Assembly (NCBI GenBank): GCA_963930775.1
Contig: OZ005700.1
Location: 1,939,476-2,003,475 of the forward strand
Direction: 5' to 3'
Length of the DNA: 64,000 nucleotides
Origin: Cliona cf. orientalis
Taxonomy: Eukaryota > Porifera > Demospongiae > Clionaida > Clionaidae
Shown: positions 17,289-30,538 of the stretch, piece after piece
How the letters are laid out: every line of letters starts with the position of its first letter
Numbering within the stretch: position 1 is the first letter of the stretch
Translations under genes and position numbers: made by a program
The notes under the pieces: model-generated
Databases searched by the model: none
Seen by the model: only the letters and a program-made list of their open reading frames with translations
What the model was told of the DNA's origin: nothing

Positions 17289-17800
17289 ATGTAATCAGCC
17301 AACCCAGCCAACCCACTGCATAGCACTCTGGCAATGTACTCTTGTATTTAATTTTGTGGATCAGTGCCTATGCAATCTAATGATATACAACGAAAAATAT
17401 TTTTCAGATGATCAATTTTCTTATATAGTCCGTGTCCTAACCTGGAGGGCATAAAAGATGCGCTCTCCTACAAGTTCAGAAGACTCACGATTGGTCAGAA
17501 TTGTTGTGCCGTGTGCACAAATGAGGTTGCCAAGGCCTAGGGGCCATAGAGCTAGAGCTAGAGATGCATTCAATCATAGATATTATAGACTACGTAAGTC
17601 TATATGATCTATGATTCAATATTCTCGAGCTCAAGCGAGCGGCGCGTTTGTGGCTGTGTTTACTATGCTCTGCAATATCTGTGGTCTCTCCGTGGTAATA
17701 ATCAACCAAAATTTCTTTTATCTTGCTCTCATTGCTCTATAGCTTACATCCTGTGACATAATTATTTAGTCTCCTAGGCTACAATGCTGGAGCTCGAGCA
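17289..17800. other. Intergenic sequence downstream of the hydrolase-like gene
   Basis: No gene was seen. A fragment at 17388-17409 (CAACGAAAAATATTTTTCAG) occurs in inverse orientation at 13656-13677, and CCTGGAGGGCAT near 17440 recurs near 20320. These suggest scattered pieces of the same repeat family. Confidence 0.5.
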
Positions 17801-19047
17801 CTGTACCAATGGTCCCTGTGATACAGAAATCTAACTGGCTATCGTAATGTCCACCAATGGTCCCCCCTTTGGGCTGCGATATAGTAACTGGCTGCGGTAA
17901 TGTTCACCAATGGTCCCCCCTTGGGCTGTGATACCGTGTAACTGGCTATCGTAATGTCCACCAATGGTCCCCCTTGGGCTGCGATACAGCAACTGGCTAT
18001 ATATCGTGATGTCCACCAATGGTCCCCCCTTGGGCTGCGATACAGTAACTGGCTATCGTGATATCGCCAATGGTCCCCCCTTGGGCTGTGATACAGTAAC
18101 TGGCTATCGTGATGTCCACCAATGGTCCCCCCTTGGGCTGTGATATAGTAAGTGGCTGCGGTAGTGTCCACCAATGGTCCCCCCTTGGGCTGCAATACAG
18201 TAAGTGGCCATGGTAGTGTCCACCAATGGTCCCCCCTTGGGCTGTGATACAGTAAGTGGCTGCGGTAGTGTTCACCAATGGTCCCCCCTTGGGCTGTGAT
18301 ACAGTAACTGGCCATGGTAGTCCCCCCTTGGGCTGCAATACAGTAACTGGCTGTAGTGATGTCCACCAATGGTCCCCCCTTTGGGCTGCGATACAGTAAG
18401 TGGCTGCGGTAGTGTCCACCAATGGTCCCCCCTTGGGCTGTGATACAGTAAGTGGCTGCGGTAATGTCCACCAATGGTCCCCCCTTGGGCTGCGATACAG
18501 TAACTGGCTATCGTGATGTTCACCAATGGTCCCCCCTTGGGCTGTGATACAGTGTAACTGGCTATCGTTATGTCCACCAATGGTCCCCCCTTGGGCTGTG
18601 ATACAGTAAGTGGCTGCGGTAATGCTCACCAATGGTCCCCCCTTGGGCTGCGATACAGTAAGTGGCTGCGGTAATGTCCACCAATGGTCCCACCTTGGGT
18701 TGCGATACAGTAACTGGCTATCGTGATGTTCACCAATGGTCCCCCCTTGGGCTGTGATACAGTGTAACTGGCTATCGTGATGTCCACCAATGGTCCCCCC
18801 TTGGGCTGCGATACAGTATAAGTGGCTGCGGTAATGTCCACCAATGGTCCCCCCTTGGGCTGCGATACAGTAACTGGCTATCGTGATGTCCACCAATGGT
18901 CCCCCCTTGGGCTGTGATACAGTGTAACTGGCTATCGTGATGTCCACCAATGGTCCCCCCTTGGGCTGTGATACAGTGTAACTGGCTATCGTGATGTCCA
19001 CCAATGGTCCCCCCTTGGGCTGTGTGATACAGTGTAACTGGCTGTGG
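17801..19047. repeat. 52-bp minisatellite array, about 23 units
   Basis: Tandem units of 50-54 bp are built on CCACCAATGGTCCCCCCTTG followed by GGCTGYGATACAGTAACTGG and a variable spacer (CTATCGTGATGT or CTGCGGTAATGT). About 23 copies are visible; one at 18318 has an internal deletion. Higher-order alternation of the CTATCG and CTGCGG forms is seen in the right half. Each unit has a CCAAT motif and a CCAA...TTGG hairpin stem. The minus strand is nearly free of stops, giving long but artefactual frames. Confidence 0.97.
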
Positions 19048-19149
19048 TGCAAGAGTAAAATTAATAATAAAGAGGGAAGGATGGCAATACTGTGAATAAT
19101 TCATGATTGTTACATCAAACCTAATAAGCTTACTTGTGAAAAAAAATAA

Positions 19150-19575
19150 AAACAGTACCTTACAATACCTACATTACCTACATTACCCTATAGTTGTAAC
19201 AAATACTGTGATCCGATTGGTCACTCGAGGCCCGAGGCTGTAGCATCCCGAGCAAAGCAACGTAAAATAGTGGACCTCCAACTGACCAATCAGATTCCTG
19301 ACCTACATTACCCTACAATACCTTACAATACCTTACAATACCTACAATACCTACATTACCCTATGATTATTGTAACAAATACTGTGATCCGATTGGTCAC
19401 TCAGAGGCCTGAGGCTGTAAAATAGTGGACCTCCAACTGACCAATCAGATTCCTGACCTACATTACCCTACAATACCTTACAATACCTTAAAATACCATA
19501 CAATACCTTATAATACCTGCAATACCTACATTACCCTATAGTTGTAACAAATATATACTGTGATCCGATTGGTCA
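19150..19575. repeat. Tandem block of about 175 bp with inverted CCAAT motifs
   Basis: Two full and one partial copies share TTGTAACAAATACTGTGATC, CGATTGGTCACTC, AGTGGACCTCCAACTGACC and AATCAGATTCCTGACC, separated by degenerate TACAATACCT / TACATTACCC strings. Within each copy GATTGGTCA and TGACCAATC form an inverted pair about 50-80 bp apart. It looks like an amplified foldback element; no target-site duplication was found. Confidence 0.85.
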
Positions 19576-19897
19576 GTCCGTGCTGCTGCAGCTGGCATGC
19601 ACGCTGTACTACCTACATACGTAATTTCGACAAGTGAAAAAAAAAAAAAAATAGTCCCAATCATCCCTCCCCCCCCGGGCCGAGGTGCCGCAGCTTCGGT
19701 GATCCGTTTGGGAGTGACCCTGCGGACATTACCGCAGCTGGCATACTTCCAGGGATGGGGGGTATTCAAGGGAGGAACCTGGGCGACCCCTAAGCCATAT
19801 ATGCCCAGGACCATGTGCAGTTTTCAGCTGCAGGTGCCAGAGGGGATACCCCTGACACCGTCTAGCCCCGTTATCGATAGTACCTCCCAGAAAATGC
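19576..19897. other. Repeat-associated sequence of unknown origin
   Basis: This holds a run of about 15 A (19637-19652), a C run (19666-19678) and an open stretch on the plus strand that continues into the dispersed element and has no recognisable protein similarity. A decayed mobile element is the likeliest explanation. Confidence 0.4.
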
Positions 19898-20118
19898 TAT
19901 TTATTGAGCTGGGACAGGGGGTAGCAAAACGCGTATGGTTTTCACGTTGGAATGTACAGACCGTGACGTAATTAATTAAAAGCTATGAATATCATTAATT
20001 CTATACCGCGGCGCGCGCCAAAGTGTATCTCAGCAACGGAAAGAGCTATGGAGCTGGAACAACAACCAAAATGTAGCTCTTGAGCAGATGAAAGCAGCTA
20101 CCATGGTCCTGAACATGT
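19898..20118. repeat. Dispersed element, copy B
   Basis: This is the reverse-complement partner of 13270-13479. A third, more diverged fragment in the same orientation as this copy follows at 20210-20275 (TATGGAGCTGGAACAAAGAC then CAAAATGTAGCTC). At least three insertions or duplications of one family are therefore present within 7 kb. Confidence 0.85.
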
Positions 20119-20275
20119 TAGACTATATATGCCATGGTATACATACCAAGCTTCTTCAAAGACAACCTTACATGTATGATTGTCACATATTATACTCAGA
20201 CCAAAAAACGTATTTCGGTAACGGTAATAGTTATGGAGCTGGAACAAAGACCAAAATGTAGCTCATAATCTAATG

Positions 20276-20829
20276 AAATTTATTTTTCAGACAATCAGTG
20301 TCCTTAATACCTGGAGGGCATTACTGTGAATAACTCATGCATATTATCCCATCATTGTTACATCAAACATACTTGTTGATAATTATTATTATAAGCGGGT
20401 TGTGTCAAACAGATATATCTACCTCTCCACGTGCTAGAAAAATTATTAATAGTTATTAAGAACCAGACGAGCACTGCAAAATAATTTTATGCTGTGACGG
20501 TATTATAATAATAATAATAATATAATATAGCAGCAAAATAATAAGATTGCAAGAAGAATATCGTTATGACCTGATTTGGTGTATATTTTCTCATAATACA
20601 GTGTAAAAATTAGTTAATAATTATTACTGCACAGGAAGTGGCAAAAGGTGAAGAACAATAATTAAATAATAATAGGGCCGGTCAGCCGTGAGAAACAGCT
20701 CTTCTAAAATTTTAGTGAAATGAAAGAAAAATTACCCAAACACGTGCATATTTAAAAAAAAAAAGAGAGATACGTATAAAAGAGATAGGTAGTAGCAAGA
20801 TACAAACACACACACACACACATAAAGCA
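20276..20829. other. A/T-rich spacer before the GTF3C2-type gene 3' end
   Basis: No gene was seen. ATT/AAT-rich simple sequence lies around 20500-20530 and a (CA)n run at 20806-20822. It should include the 3' untranslated region of the minus-strand gene. Confidence 0.5.
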
Positions 20830-22775
20830 TTAGTTTAATTTTCTTGGTAAACGAAGCAGCTGAACCAGTCCACTGGTGGTAGCCAGTAGCAGCCACTCTG
20901 ATGTACCTTGGTCTGGACTCCAACAAACCTAGCGATAAACAGCAATGTATGGTAACGTCCAGTTTCATAGACATGGATGGACTAGGGATAATCAGACATG
21001 CATGGTACATATTATCGATACTTACCTAGCCGAAGCAACCAGCAGGCTGTTATACATTATAGTATCTTACCTTTGTGAAAGCAGCCAATGGCACAGAATC
21101 TGGTTGGAAAGAACCAGCTCTAGACTGAGGTGACAAATGGTGACAATGTGAAAAGATCAATCGGTGAGTTCTGGCCTTCTCTTTCATCGTGCTGGGGGAC
21201 GACTGTGAAGAAACGGCAGCTACTGCTGGAGCTAAGGAGTCCGAGACTTGTGGCTCATCACCTGGCTCAGAAGAACTCTGCTCCAATGGCTTAGTGTAGC
21301 AGTAACATACAATCTGAAAGAGGAGGGGGGGGGGGGGCGGGGAGAGGAGGGGGGGAAAGGAGGTCACAACGCAGCATAAACACACACTTAGCTATGTATG
21401 TATATACATGTACACATGTACCTTGTGTCTGTTAGTGTTGGGAAGGAAATTCTTGTGATCAGTAAGAGAGGTCAGGTGATAGTTACCGTCGAACGATGTC
21501 ACACTCACATCTCCAGCAAAGGAGGAGGCAACCACACGGTCAGTCCAGTCGCTGTAGCTCATACTCTGCAAATGAATCACAAACCATTCTAAGTTACATA
21601 CTGTATCTGTCAAGCCACAGTCGAAGAAAAGCCACTTATGAAATTTCCTCTATTCAAATCACACCCCCCCCCCCAAAGTACTCAAAAGTTAGCCTAAAGC
21701 TGGGAATAGGATCTGTATGTAACCTCATCCCCTTACAGAATGTGACCATTAGTTACAGACTCACGCAGAGAGGTCCCAGGTTGGAAGTGACCATCCTGTT
21801 GGTAGCCTGCTGAGGCTTGACGACATAGGAGCTGTGTACTATGCCATGAGAGTGGGAGGGGCCTGCACTGCCGCTGGTATCGTAGCGGAGGAGGGTGTGG
21901 CACCAAAGCAACGGCCACACTATCTCATACGATGTAAAACCTGAAAACAGAAAAAGACATACTAACAATGTCCTATATTCCATTGTACGTGTATATGTAC
22001 ATCCAGATTAGTAATGGGCAATATACCGTCCATACCGTGATACCGAGGTATTGATTATTAACCGTTAAACGATACAAATACCGTGATACCGTATCTGCCA
22101 TCATAATTTTCTTCCATCCGTAATAAATGAGAGTATAATCTACAAATCGCCCTATAAATTTGTATAATCAGATTCAAAAACTACCGATGTTGTAGCCATT
22201 AATGCTTGATTATCAAATTTTAGCGTATATACATGTATTACCATATTATATATCCCACATACCGTGGATACCGTGATACCGCAATATTTTCTGCACAACA
22301 TACCGTCAGCTACTATTTCCAATACCGCCCATTACTAATCCAGATCTCAATAATTGTTATGGTAGGATATAAGATTTAAATTTTAGTACGAAGATCATTT
22401 TCATCAACAGCATTATTTTTTCCAATACCTTTGTCTTGCCTGTCCACTGGAGAAAATGGCTGCCTGATATCCCACAGGGTGAGACACTTAGTGTAACCCC
22501 CTACCAGAGAAAGAATAACAATGGAGATAAAAATTATTTCAATATGCACTTTCAAATCCGCATCAAAATTTTATTTGTATGTACCTGTGACCAGATAGTT
22601 TGAGTCGTGGGGGCACCACGCCAGTGCTCTACATGGCTCACTCTGGCCCATGATCTGAATGAGTGGGTGGAGCTGTTGCCTAGCACCCAGGGCAGCAGCT
22701 GCTCCACAGCCACCGTTCAGGAGGGAGGAGCCAAGATCCCAGACGCAAACACATCCTGAGGTGGGGAAGGGACAG

Positions 22776-22823
<48 letters not shown>

Positions 22824-25800
22824 TACAGTGTAAGCAACTTAATTATGCAAGAAATAATACTATTATCCACGTATGTTACCAGCAATCATAACTTCTGCTC
22901 AATTATATATAATTCGTGATAGACTCTTGAATATTATAAAGGAAAAAGTTAAAACACGCTGAGATAGAAATTACCTACAAATGTACATGTACCAATATTC
23001 TACACCATGTACACATACCATTGTAGTATCCTGCAGCAATTCTTGTGTGCTGATTGCCTGGAAACCAGTCGATGCAGAGACACTGGCCAAAGCTGGACCA
23101 ATCCTGTACGCCCAGTCCGGAGGGCACCAAAATGGCGGACACCCTTCTTGGCTTGACAAAGAGAGCAGTTGGGTCTACATTGACTTGTTTGGCATTGGAC
23201 TTGGCAGCTGTCTTCTTCGGCGAGGGCAACACAGACTGGAGATGGGCTGGGTCAGGAATGCTATGGTAGTGTCATAACAAGAAGAGAAAATCACATAAAA
23301 TTCAGATGGATAATCTTCATACAAACAGTCCCCTAGCTTAACATGGCCTAGCTATACATGTATATTGTCTGGGAAACCATCCCAGTGATGCCTGCTCAGG
23401 TACACGTGTACTACTTGTATATGTATACCTATAAAACATGGAGCACTGAAACCTTGACAACAATTAAGGTGAAAATATTATACTATATATATACCTGGAA
23501 TTCATAATTCCCCTACTCCATGCACATACATGTACATGTATAATGTACACACAGTAAGACTGGACACTACAGAACTGTACTTGAAACGTACTTCAGAATC
23601 CTCGCACATCCATCACTGCACGCCAGTGCCAGGACACCCAAATGATGTTGACGAAGAGGGGTATCCCCTTTGCTGGCCACACCCACCATCAGCCCATTGT
23701 CATGGGGACAGCTCTTGATCGATCTGATGCAGCCGAAGTTGTGGGCAATGCCCAACTTCAGTCGAGGGAGGCTCCGAGGAGAGGAGGAAGGAGATGAAGA
23801 CGATGATGATGGCGGCAGCCCTTGCTCGCAGTGAGTGAGGTCTCCAGCACTCCATACCTGGAGCAGACCCTTGTGACTCAGATGGGCATCAATTGGAAAA
23901 GTCTACATAATGTGATAATGTACATGACTGTGGCACATACACAATAATATTATATTAATATTGTGTACATGTACATGTACATGTAGACGTATGTAACATG
24001 TATATACATGTACGGCATGAGTAGATACATTATTATTCTATACATGTACATGTACATGTATACTTGGATGAGATCGAAAGTTTTAAGGGTATTCTGTTGA
24101 TTTTGAAGTACATGTATAGCATTTTGCTGACCTCATCATAATCTCGATATGCAGCGAGTACCAGGTGCCGCTCCCCAGCTGCATCAGTGGAGGGTGTGTC
24201 CTGGCCGTCCCTTGTACAGAGCCAGTCCATGGCCCATACTGGTCCCCCCGTGAAGAACATGGTCGTCCCATCGCTAGACTCTGTGGTGCCAAACAGCGGG
24301 AGGGTGCAATCTGCTGTCACAGCCTCTGCCGTTTCTCCTTTTCCTTTTCCTTCTATCTCTAAAGCGTAGGTCATTGACTGCTTTGATGTTGGCAAGTAGA
24401 ATGTAAGTTCACTGCAATGGATCAGATTATTTCCAAATTAAGGGATAATATCGATATCCTTAATGACAAACTTAATATCCTCTTCCACTACATGTATGTA
24501 CATGTACCTCATACATGTGCACATGCATGCATCCTCCCCAGATGCATTGTCAGCATTTCATGTTTCCTTGAACTCACCTATTTGGAACTCTGCTCCAGTC
24601 TTCAGTCATAGGTTGCCATGACGCGGATGTCAGTGGCCCCTCCCCTTGCTCCGCCAGCCCCACTCCCTCTCCTTCTCTGTGGCCATAGAGGTGCTCCAGC
24701 TTCTCCTTGAGTGTCTTCTGGTACTGGTGGAGGGTCACTGGAGCACCAGCAATGAGCAGACTGCCGGCCCTTGTTCTCCTCTGTTTTCTCTTCGTTCCAC
24801 CTCTGCCCTTCCCTACGTCCTTCTCTGCACTCTTCTCTGCACTCTTCTCTGCGTCCAACTCCTCAGGATCCTCCTCGTCACTATCTGCATGCACACTGGG
24901 CCGATACTCATAGTCCATGCTCTGCAACCAAGGCAAGAGGAGAGAGTCAGAGTGGAGAAGGAGGGAGGGGGGGAAGGGGGGGGGGAGAGAGAGAGAGAGA
25001 GAGAGAGTGGAGAGGGAGAGAGACAGGGAGAGAGAAAGAGAGAGGGGGGAGGGAGGGCCATATCACATATTCTTTTTAGTATTTCTCTCTCACCACTAGT
25101 TCAACGTCCATGTCAGGGTGCCTCAGTCTGATGTGGTTCTCAAACCTCTTTCTCCCTGCTAGTACCTTCTTGCAATGGGGGCACGGCAGCGAGTCTTTGG
25201 GGACCCTGTGGCGCTTCAAATGGTACTGTAGTCCCTTGTAGGACTTGAACACCCGTTCACAGTCCTGTCGATGTTTCAGTACAAGTATTGTGTGTATGTG
25301 TGGTAGCAATTGTAACAATAATGGAATGCAAGAACGAGAAAATCTAGTGGCATGCTGTTGCAGGCATTTCTTATCACTTTCGATTAGACTTTTTAATGTT
25401 GTCATTCCACTAATGAACTCCAGTATGTGCTACCCAGCTACATATATACATTTACATGTATATGTAGCTACACCAATTCTGGCATAACAGATCCAAGCAT
25501 ACGTACATGTACATGTAGCTATAGGACAGCTATTATACATACTACATGTACATGTACATGTACGTGTACCTCAACAGGGCAGTTTACGGATTTCTCTCTC
25601 TCTATCTTTGCCTTGAACGAGAGCATCTCCTCTTGAGAGAAGCCAAACTCTTCCTCGAAGTTCTCCCCTCCTCCACCGCCCCGGCTGCCGACGTAAACAC
25701 CGGCACCTGCACCTCCCACGTCACCTTTGACCTCGTCTACATGTACGTCGCCGGGTGAAGAGGAGGTTGGAGCAGTGGTTGTGGTGGTGGTGACAGCCTG

Positions 25801-28800
25801 GACCCCAATGCTTCTCGTTAGCTGGTTCAGCCTCTCGGCCGCCTGCTTTGCAGCCCTTCTCTCCGGGATGGGCTTGGTAATGTCCACCTCGGCGAAAATG
25901 TCTACAGTGGGCGTGGCATTCGATGTTGACGCTTCTTGCTACAAGTACATGTATGAATAAAAGAGAGGACATTGTATAAAATTGAATACTTTGATATTTA
26001 TGTGACAAATCACTGTATAACCTAATAAATAGTAGTGCTAGCTTTTAGTTATGCTATATAAAAAGTTGTGCACATTTAATAATAAGAATCTGTGATTAAC
26101 AAGATCTCATAATACACATGTACATGTATCCATGCATGCATACGCCTACTTACTGGTTGACTGTGATGAAACCTGGTATGGTAGCTGAGCCCCGCCTCTG
26201 ACTGGAACGTCTTATCGCACTCCGGACAGGATACCGTCAGCTCCTCCTGCGTCTAATTCAACATCATTGCATCACAATTACATCATACTCATATCATCAT
26301 CATCGACGCGACGGATATACATCCACTCACCTTTCCGCATCTCTGCCAGTGGTACTTCATGGCACTGATGCTGTTTCCCTTGTAAGAGCCGCACTTTGGG
26401 CAGTGGGCTCCCTTCTTCCGCTTCAGTGACGACCGCCACACCTTAGTGCACTCCTCCCAGGTAGACTCGCTCTACGTGTACATGTACGTACATGCATACA
26501 TGCATTAGAAATATCGACATGGACATGGACATGTAGACAAAAAAATTGTATACACAAAAACACCCACCACAACTTGTACATGTGTACGTGTACATGTCCA
26601 TATTATGTGCATAATGTATAATTGAATTAGAATGGTCAACTAATAAGAAAATTAAATTTCTCGCATTCATTAGATCTCCCTTCCCCAACAAGAAATGTAA
26701 TATTTACTCTCTTCCCATTGTCCAGTTGTGTGCACATGTACGTACACGGATAAACGACAGTAACAGTACGGCTATTATAATTCCATAACTCACAGTTAGT
26801 TGTGGAATGTGCATCTTCCCATCGGTAGCCGGTACCGTTCCCGAGCCACGCCCCCTACCACGCCTACTTCCTCTTTTGCTACTTGTAGCAACCGCAGTAC
26901 TAGTTTGTGTCTCCATTGTTGCCTCTTTACTGCTAGCTGGTGTAGTTCTTTCGTGTTCTGTCTCCTGATTGCTAGAGTCAATTTTCATCCGTTTCGAACG
27001 CCCCCGGCCCCTTCCTCCTCTTCGAGCAGCTGTATAACTCCTCTGTGGGCTCTCTGTCTCCATAGCTACCTCTGACGCCGCTTCACTGTCAGCTGGAATA
27101 GTTCTTTCTCTCTCCTCCACTTTCTCCTCCTGGTCTCTTGACTTAGTTTTATCCCGTTTTGTGGGTGACGATGAGGTAGGGGGACCTCCCTCCTCATTAT
27201 TAGGTGGCAGCTGTTGTTCACCATCGTCATCTTCCTCCTGAGTTTCCTCTTTGGCTCTCGACTTTCTCTTCCCTAGAAGAGACTTCTTCTTAGCTTTAGT
27301 TCTTGTCTTCTTGGTACCGCTAGGCTCTCCACTTTCTTCCTCTCTCTCCGGCACACGAGCTACCTCTTCCTCCTCTGTCCCTGGGGTCTCCTGGACATTC
27401 TTCGGTGGACAACTAGTGACAGGATCTGGTTGCTTTTTTCTCCTTTTGATTGTAGCAGTGGATGCTTTGGTCTTGCGGCCAGTACCAGAATCACTAGAAC
27501 TAGCAGCAGCAGCATCAGTAGCAGCAGTAGTACTAGTAGAAGATTTTCGTTTCTTTCGTGATTCTTCTACTTTGAGGTATTTTTCCAGCTCACTGGACAT
27601 CAATTTCTCAGCAGATATGCTTGCACTTCCACTGGCTACCACAGTAGAGTCTGAATCGGTCGTCTTTGAGCGTTTTGACTTAGATTTGGTCAATTTGGTG
27701 GACATCACTGCTGTGGTATTCTGTTCCAACTTGGCCTGTTCTTTTTTCCTTTCTTTGTTAAACTTCTCGTGGAGTTTCTTGCGGGATTGGGGGGTTTTCG
27801 TTGACGACTTCCCCTTAGGTGGAGGACCATCAAACTGCGCAATGTACTGAACAGGACCAGCAGTGGGGTGCATGATAACGCTCACTTTTTGTGCATTCTC
27901 TCCCTGATCTGTGGTGATCATTGGGGCAGCCTGGACCAGTTGGTATGTGTTCCCCCCTAAGAAATTAGTGGGTGCCACTACATCATTACCACTGGGGGAT
28001 GCAGCCAACGTGACCCCCTGGGGGGCATTTTGCAAAAGAAGCATGCCCCCTCCCGAGACGCTGTGATAGCCGGGAATGGAGGCAGTTGGTATGATCTGCA
28101 GTGGAGTGACCAGGCTCTGGAGACTTTGAGCAACACCTGCAGCTCCCGAGCCCAACTGGAACAGCTGGGGCTGCTGCTGTTGTGCCGCCACTGCTTGTTG
28201 TTGCTGTACTTGCTGCTGCTGCTGCTGCTGCTGGAGAGCCTGTGGAATGCCACCGCTGACCAACGAAGGGGGAAACGCGGAGGAAGAGACATTTTCAAAC
28301 TCGTACTGTGTCATCTTCATGCCCTTTTTCGTCGACTGTGACGAGTTCTGTCCAGCTCTCCCCCCACCCCTTCCCGATCGATAGTGAGCCCTAGTGGAAG
28401 ATCCTCCCCTTCCTCCTCGTCCTCCTCCTCCCCCGCTACCCCCTCCTCCTTCAGCTCCTCCTCCTCCCCCTCCCAGGCGAACCGTCTTAGCACTAGTCCT
28501 CAATCCGGTGGACAGAGTAACCGATTGATCTTTCCTTGGTCTACCGGGTCTGCGAGGCTTGTGGGGAGCAGGCTGCTGCCCCCCTCCCCCTCCCCCTCCT
28601 CCTCCTCCTCTCCCTCTCCCTCTCCCTCTCCCTCCGCCATCTACTGATACAGCACTCACTTGAGAATTTCTACTGGTCTGCTGCTGCTGTGTGACAATGG
28701 AGTAGGAAGGTTGTGGTGCTTGGGTGACAATGGAATACGAGAGGGAACCTTGCTGCGGGATGCCAGCTTGTTGCGGTGTTCTTCGTTGATGTTGTAGCTG

Positions 28801-30496
28801 CTGTTGCTGTTGTTCACCGGGAGACAGACAAATGATTTGTGGGCGTGAACCATGGGAGGTGGAGTCTTGCAGCTCAATGGCAGAGTTAGGTGTCGTCATC
28901 TTGTCTGTGTTCCTAACGAGCGGGGGCGGCTCCCTCCTTCGCTGATGAGAGCCAACGGAAGGCAACGACGACAAAGAAGAAGAAGAAATAGGGACGATGG
29001 AAGGAGTCGAGATGGAGGAGGAAGGAGAAGGCATCACCAAGCTTGGCGGAGGTTGAATATGGTGAGGGGGATGCTGCTGTTGCTGCTGTGGTGGTGGCAA
29101 CCCAATGCTAGTCAATCTGTCAAACTCCTCAATCTCATTGCTCTCACTGCCCATTCTCTCGGGTGCCTTGACCAGAGCGGGCACACTGGGCAGGTGTGCC
29201 ACTCGCAGTTCTGCTGATGATCTCACTTCCTCTCCTACAGCAGTGGTGGCATTCGTAGTGGTGGCAGCTGTTGCTGCTATTGTGTTGTTGAGGTCTTGAG
29301 GTTGGTGTTTGATCAATATGGGAGGAGGGTGAATGCCAGGATCTAACAGGGACCCGCCGGCACCGTAGCCTATGTCTTCTGGTGGCTTCACCAACATTGG
29401 AATGTCCCTACTACTGTTGCCACTGTTTGTTTCGACATTTGATCTCGCACCTCTCCCCCTGCGTGGCCTTCCAGGACCACCGGCTCCTCCCCCTCCTCCC
29501 CTCGGCTTTGGCCCACGCTGTCCCCCCGTTGTCTTCTTACGAGTTGTCAGAGAGCACATGAATTCCTCGTCCGAGTCAGACACACTGCTGTTGCTCTGGT
29601 AGTTGATCACCCGGCCCGTGTCATCGTACTCTGGGTTGTAATCGCTCTCACTTTCAGAATCGGAGTACATTTTCTGCCACTCGAGTGCCTCCACGCCAAG
29701 GAAGAGGTCAAAGCTGGGCTTGGGGTCAACGTCAGTGGCAATCTCATTAGAGATGGAGAATTCAGTAGCTGGAACGTGAAATTTTGACGTCGGGGGGCCA
29801 AGACGAGGCTTGGGGGGAACTCGAGAAAACTGTAAGTATAAGAAAGAGAAAGAGGGAGTGGTGTGCTTACACTACACTTACACTAGCTGTGAAATTTTAG
29901 AAGCGTACTTTCATTTTTTTTTACTTACTGCAGTATTCTGAAGGATGGCATCAGCTGTCCGCTGTGGAAATAAACACTTACGAAGCCTGTGTAATTGAAA
30001 GAGGTGTATGTACATGCATACGAAAGTAATCAAATTGACTTTATAAACAAACAGCTCCAGGAAAAACTGTAAATGTACAGTCCGAATCTTGATTATCTGA
30101 ACTCCAGATGCAAATAAAAGGCAGGGTCAAAGTACACATTGTGACCATGTCACCGGATTGCACATGTGCAGTAAACCTACGTCACATTGTCATGTAGCTG
30201 CCATGCGATAACCAGCTGCTACGTTGCTTTCAAATCTAGTTCTAACGCTCAAAGAAGTAAAAAAGAAACGCAAGATAAGCGTTCTATCAATCGAGGATGA
30301 GATTAAATCCTCAATAAGTCTGTCATATTATATGAATGCATGATCGATTTCGTGGGTGTGGCTTGGGTGTGGTCAACGTTATCCGAACTTCTTGCTTATC
30401 TGAACGGTTCAAAGTTTTCCCTTGGCCAAAGGGGTTTGGATAATCAAGATTGGACTGTACATGCAAATGAGCAAGCATACATGTACATGCATGACA

Positions 30497-30538
<42 letters not shown>

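Noticed and set aside
17801..19047. CRISPR-like array
   Set aside because: Units are contiguous and homologous along their full length, with no unique spacers, and the genome is eukaryotic.
17839..19104. Long minus-strand frames (up to 351 codons) coding a repetitive peptide
   Set aside because: They are produced by the stop-poor 52-bp minisatellite in several frames at once; indels shift frame between units and there is no start context or domain.
19536..19971. Frames of 92 and 124 codons beside the dispersed element
   Set aside because: They run through a poly-A run and into a repeat copy shared with 13.3 kb, without recognisable similarity; probably mobile-element debris.
27251..29602. 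Plus-strand frames opposite the 3-kb exon
   Set aside because: Leu/Ser-rich antisense shadows of a Lys/Ser/Gln-rich coding exon without any domain.
29929..29961. A 33-bp version of exon 8 using the nearer CACAG acceptor
   Set aside because: It leaves the reading frame out of phase with exon 7; the acceptor 25 bp upstream restores it.
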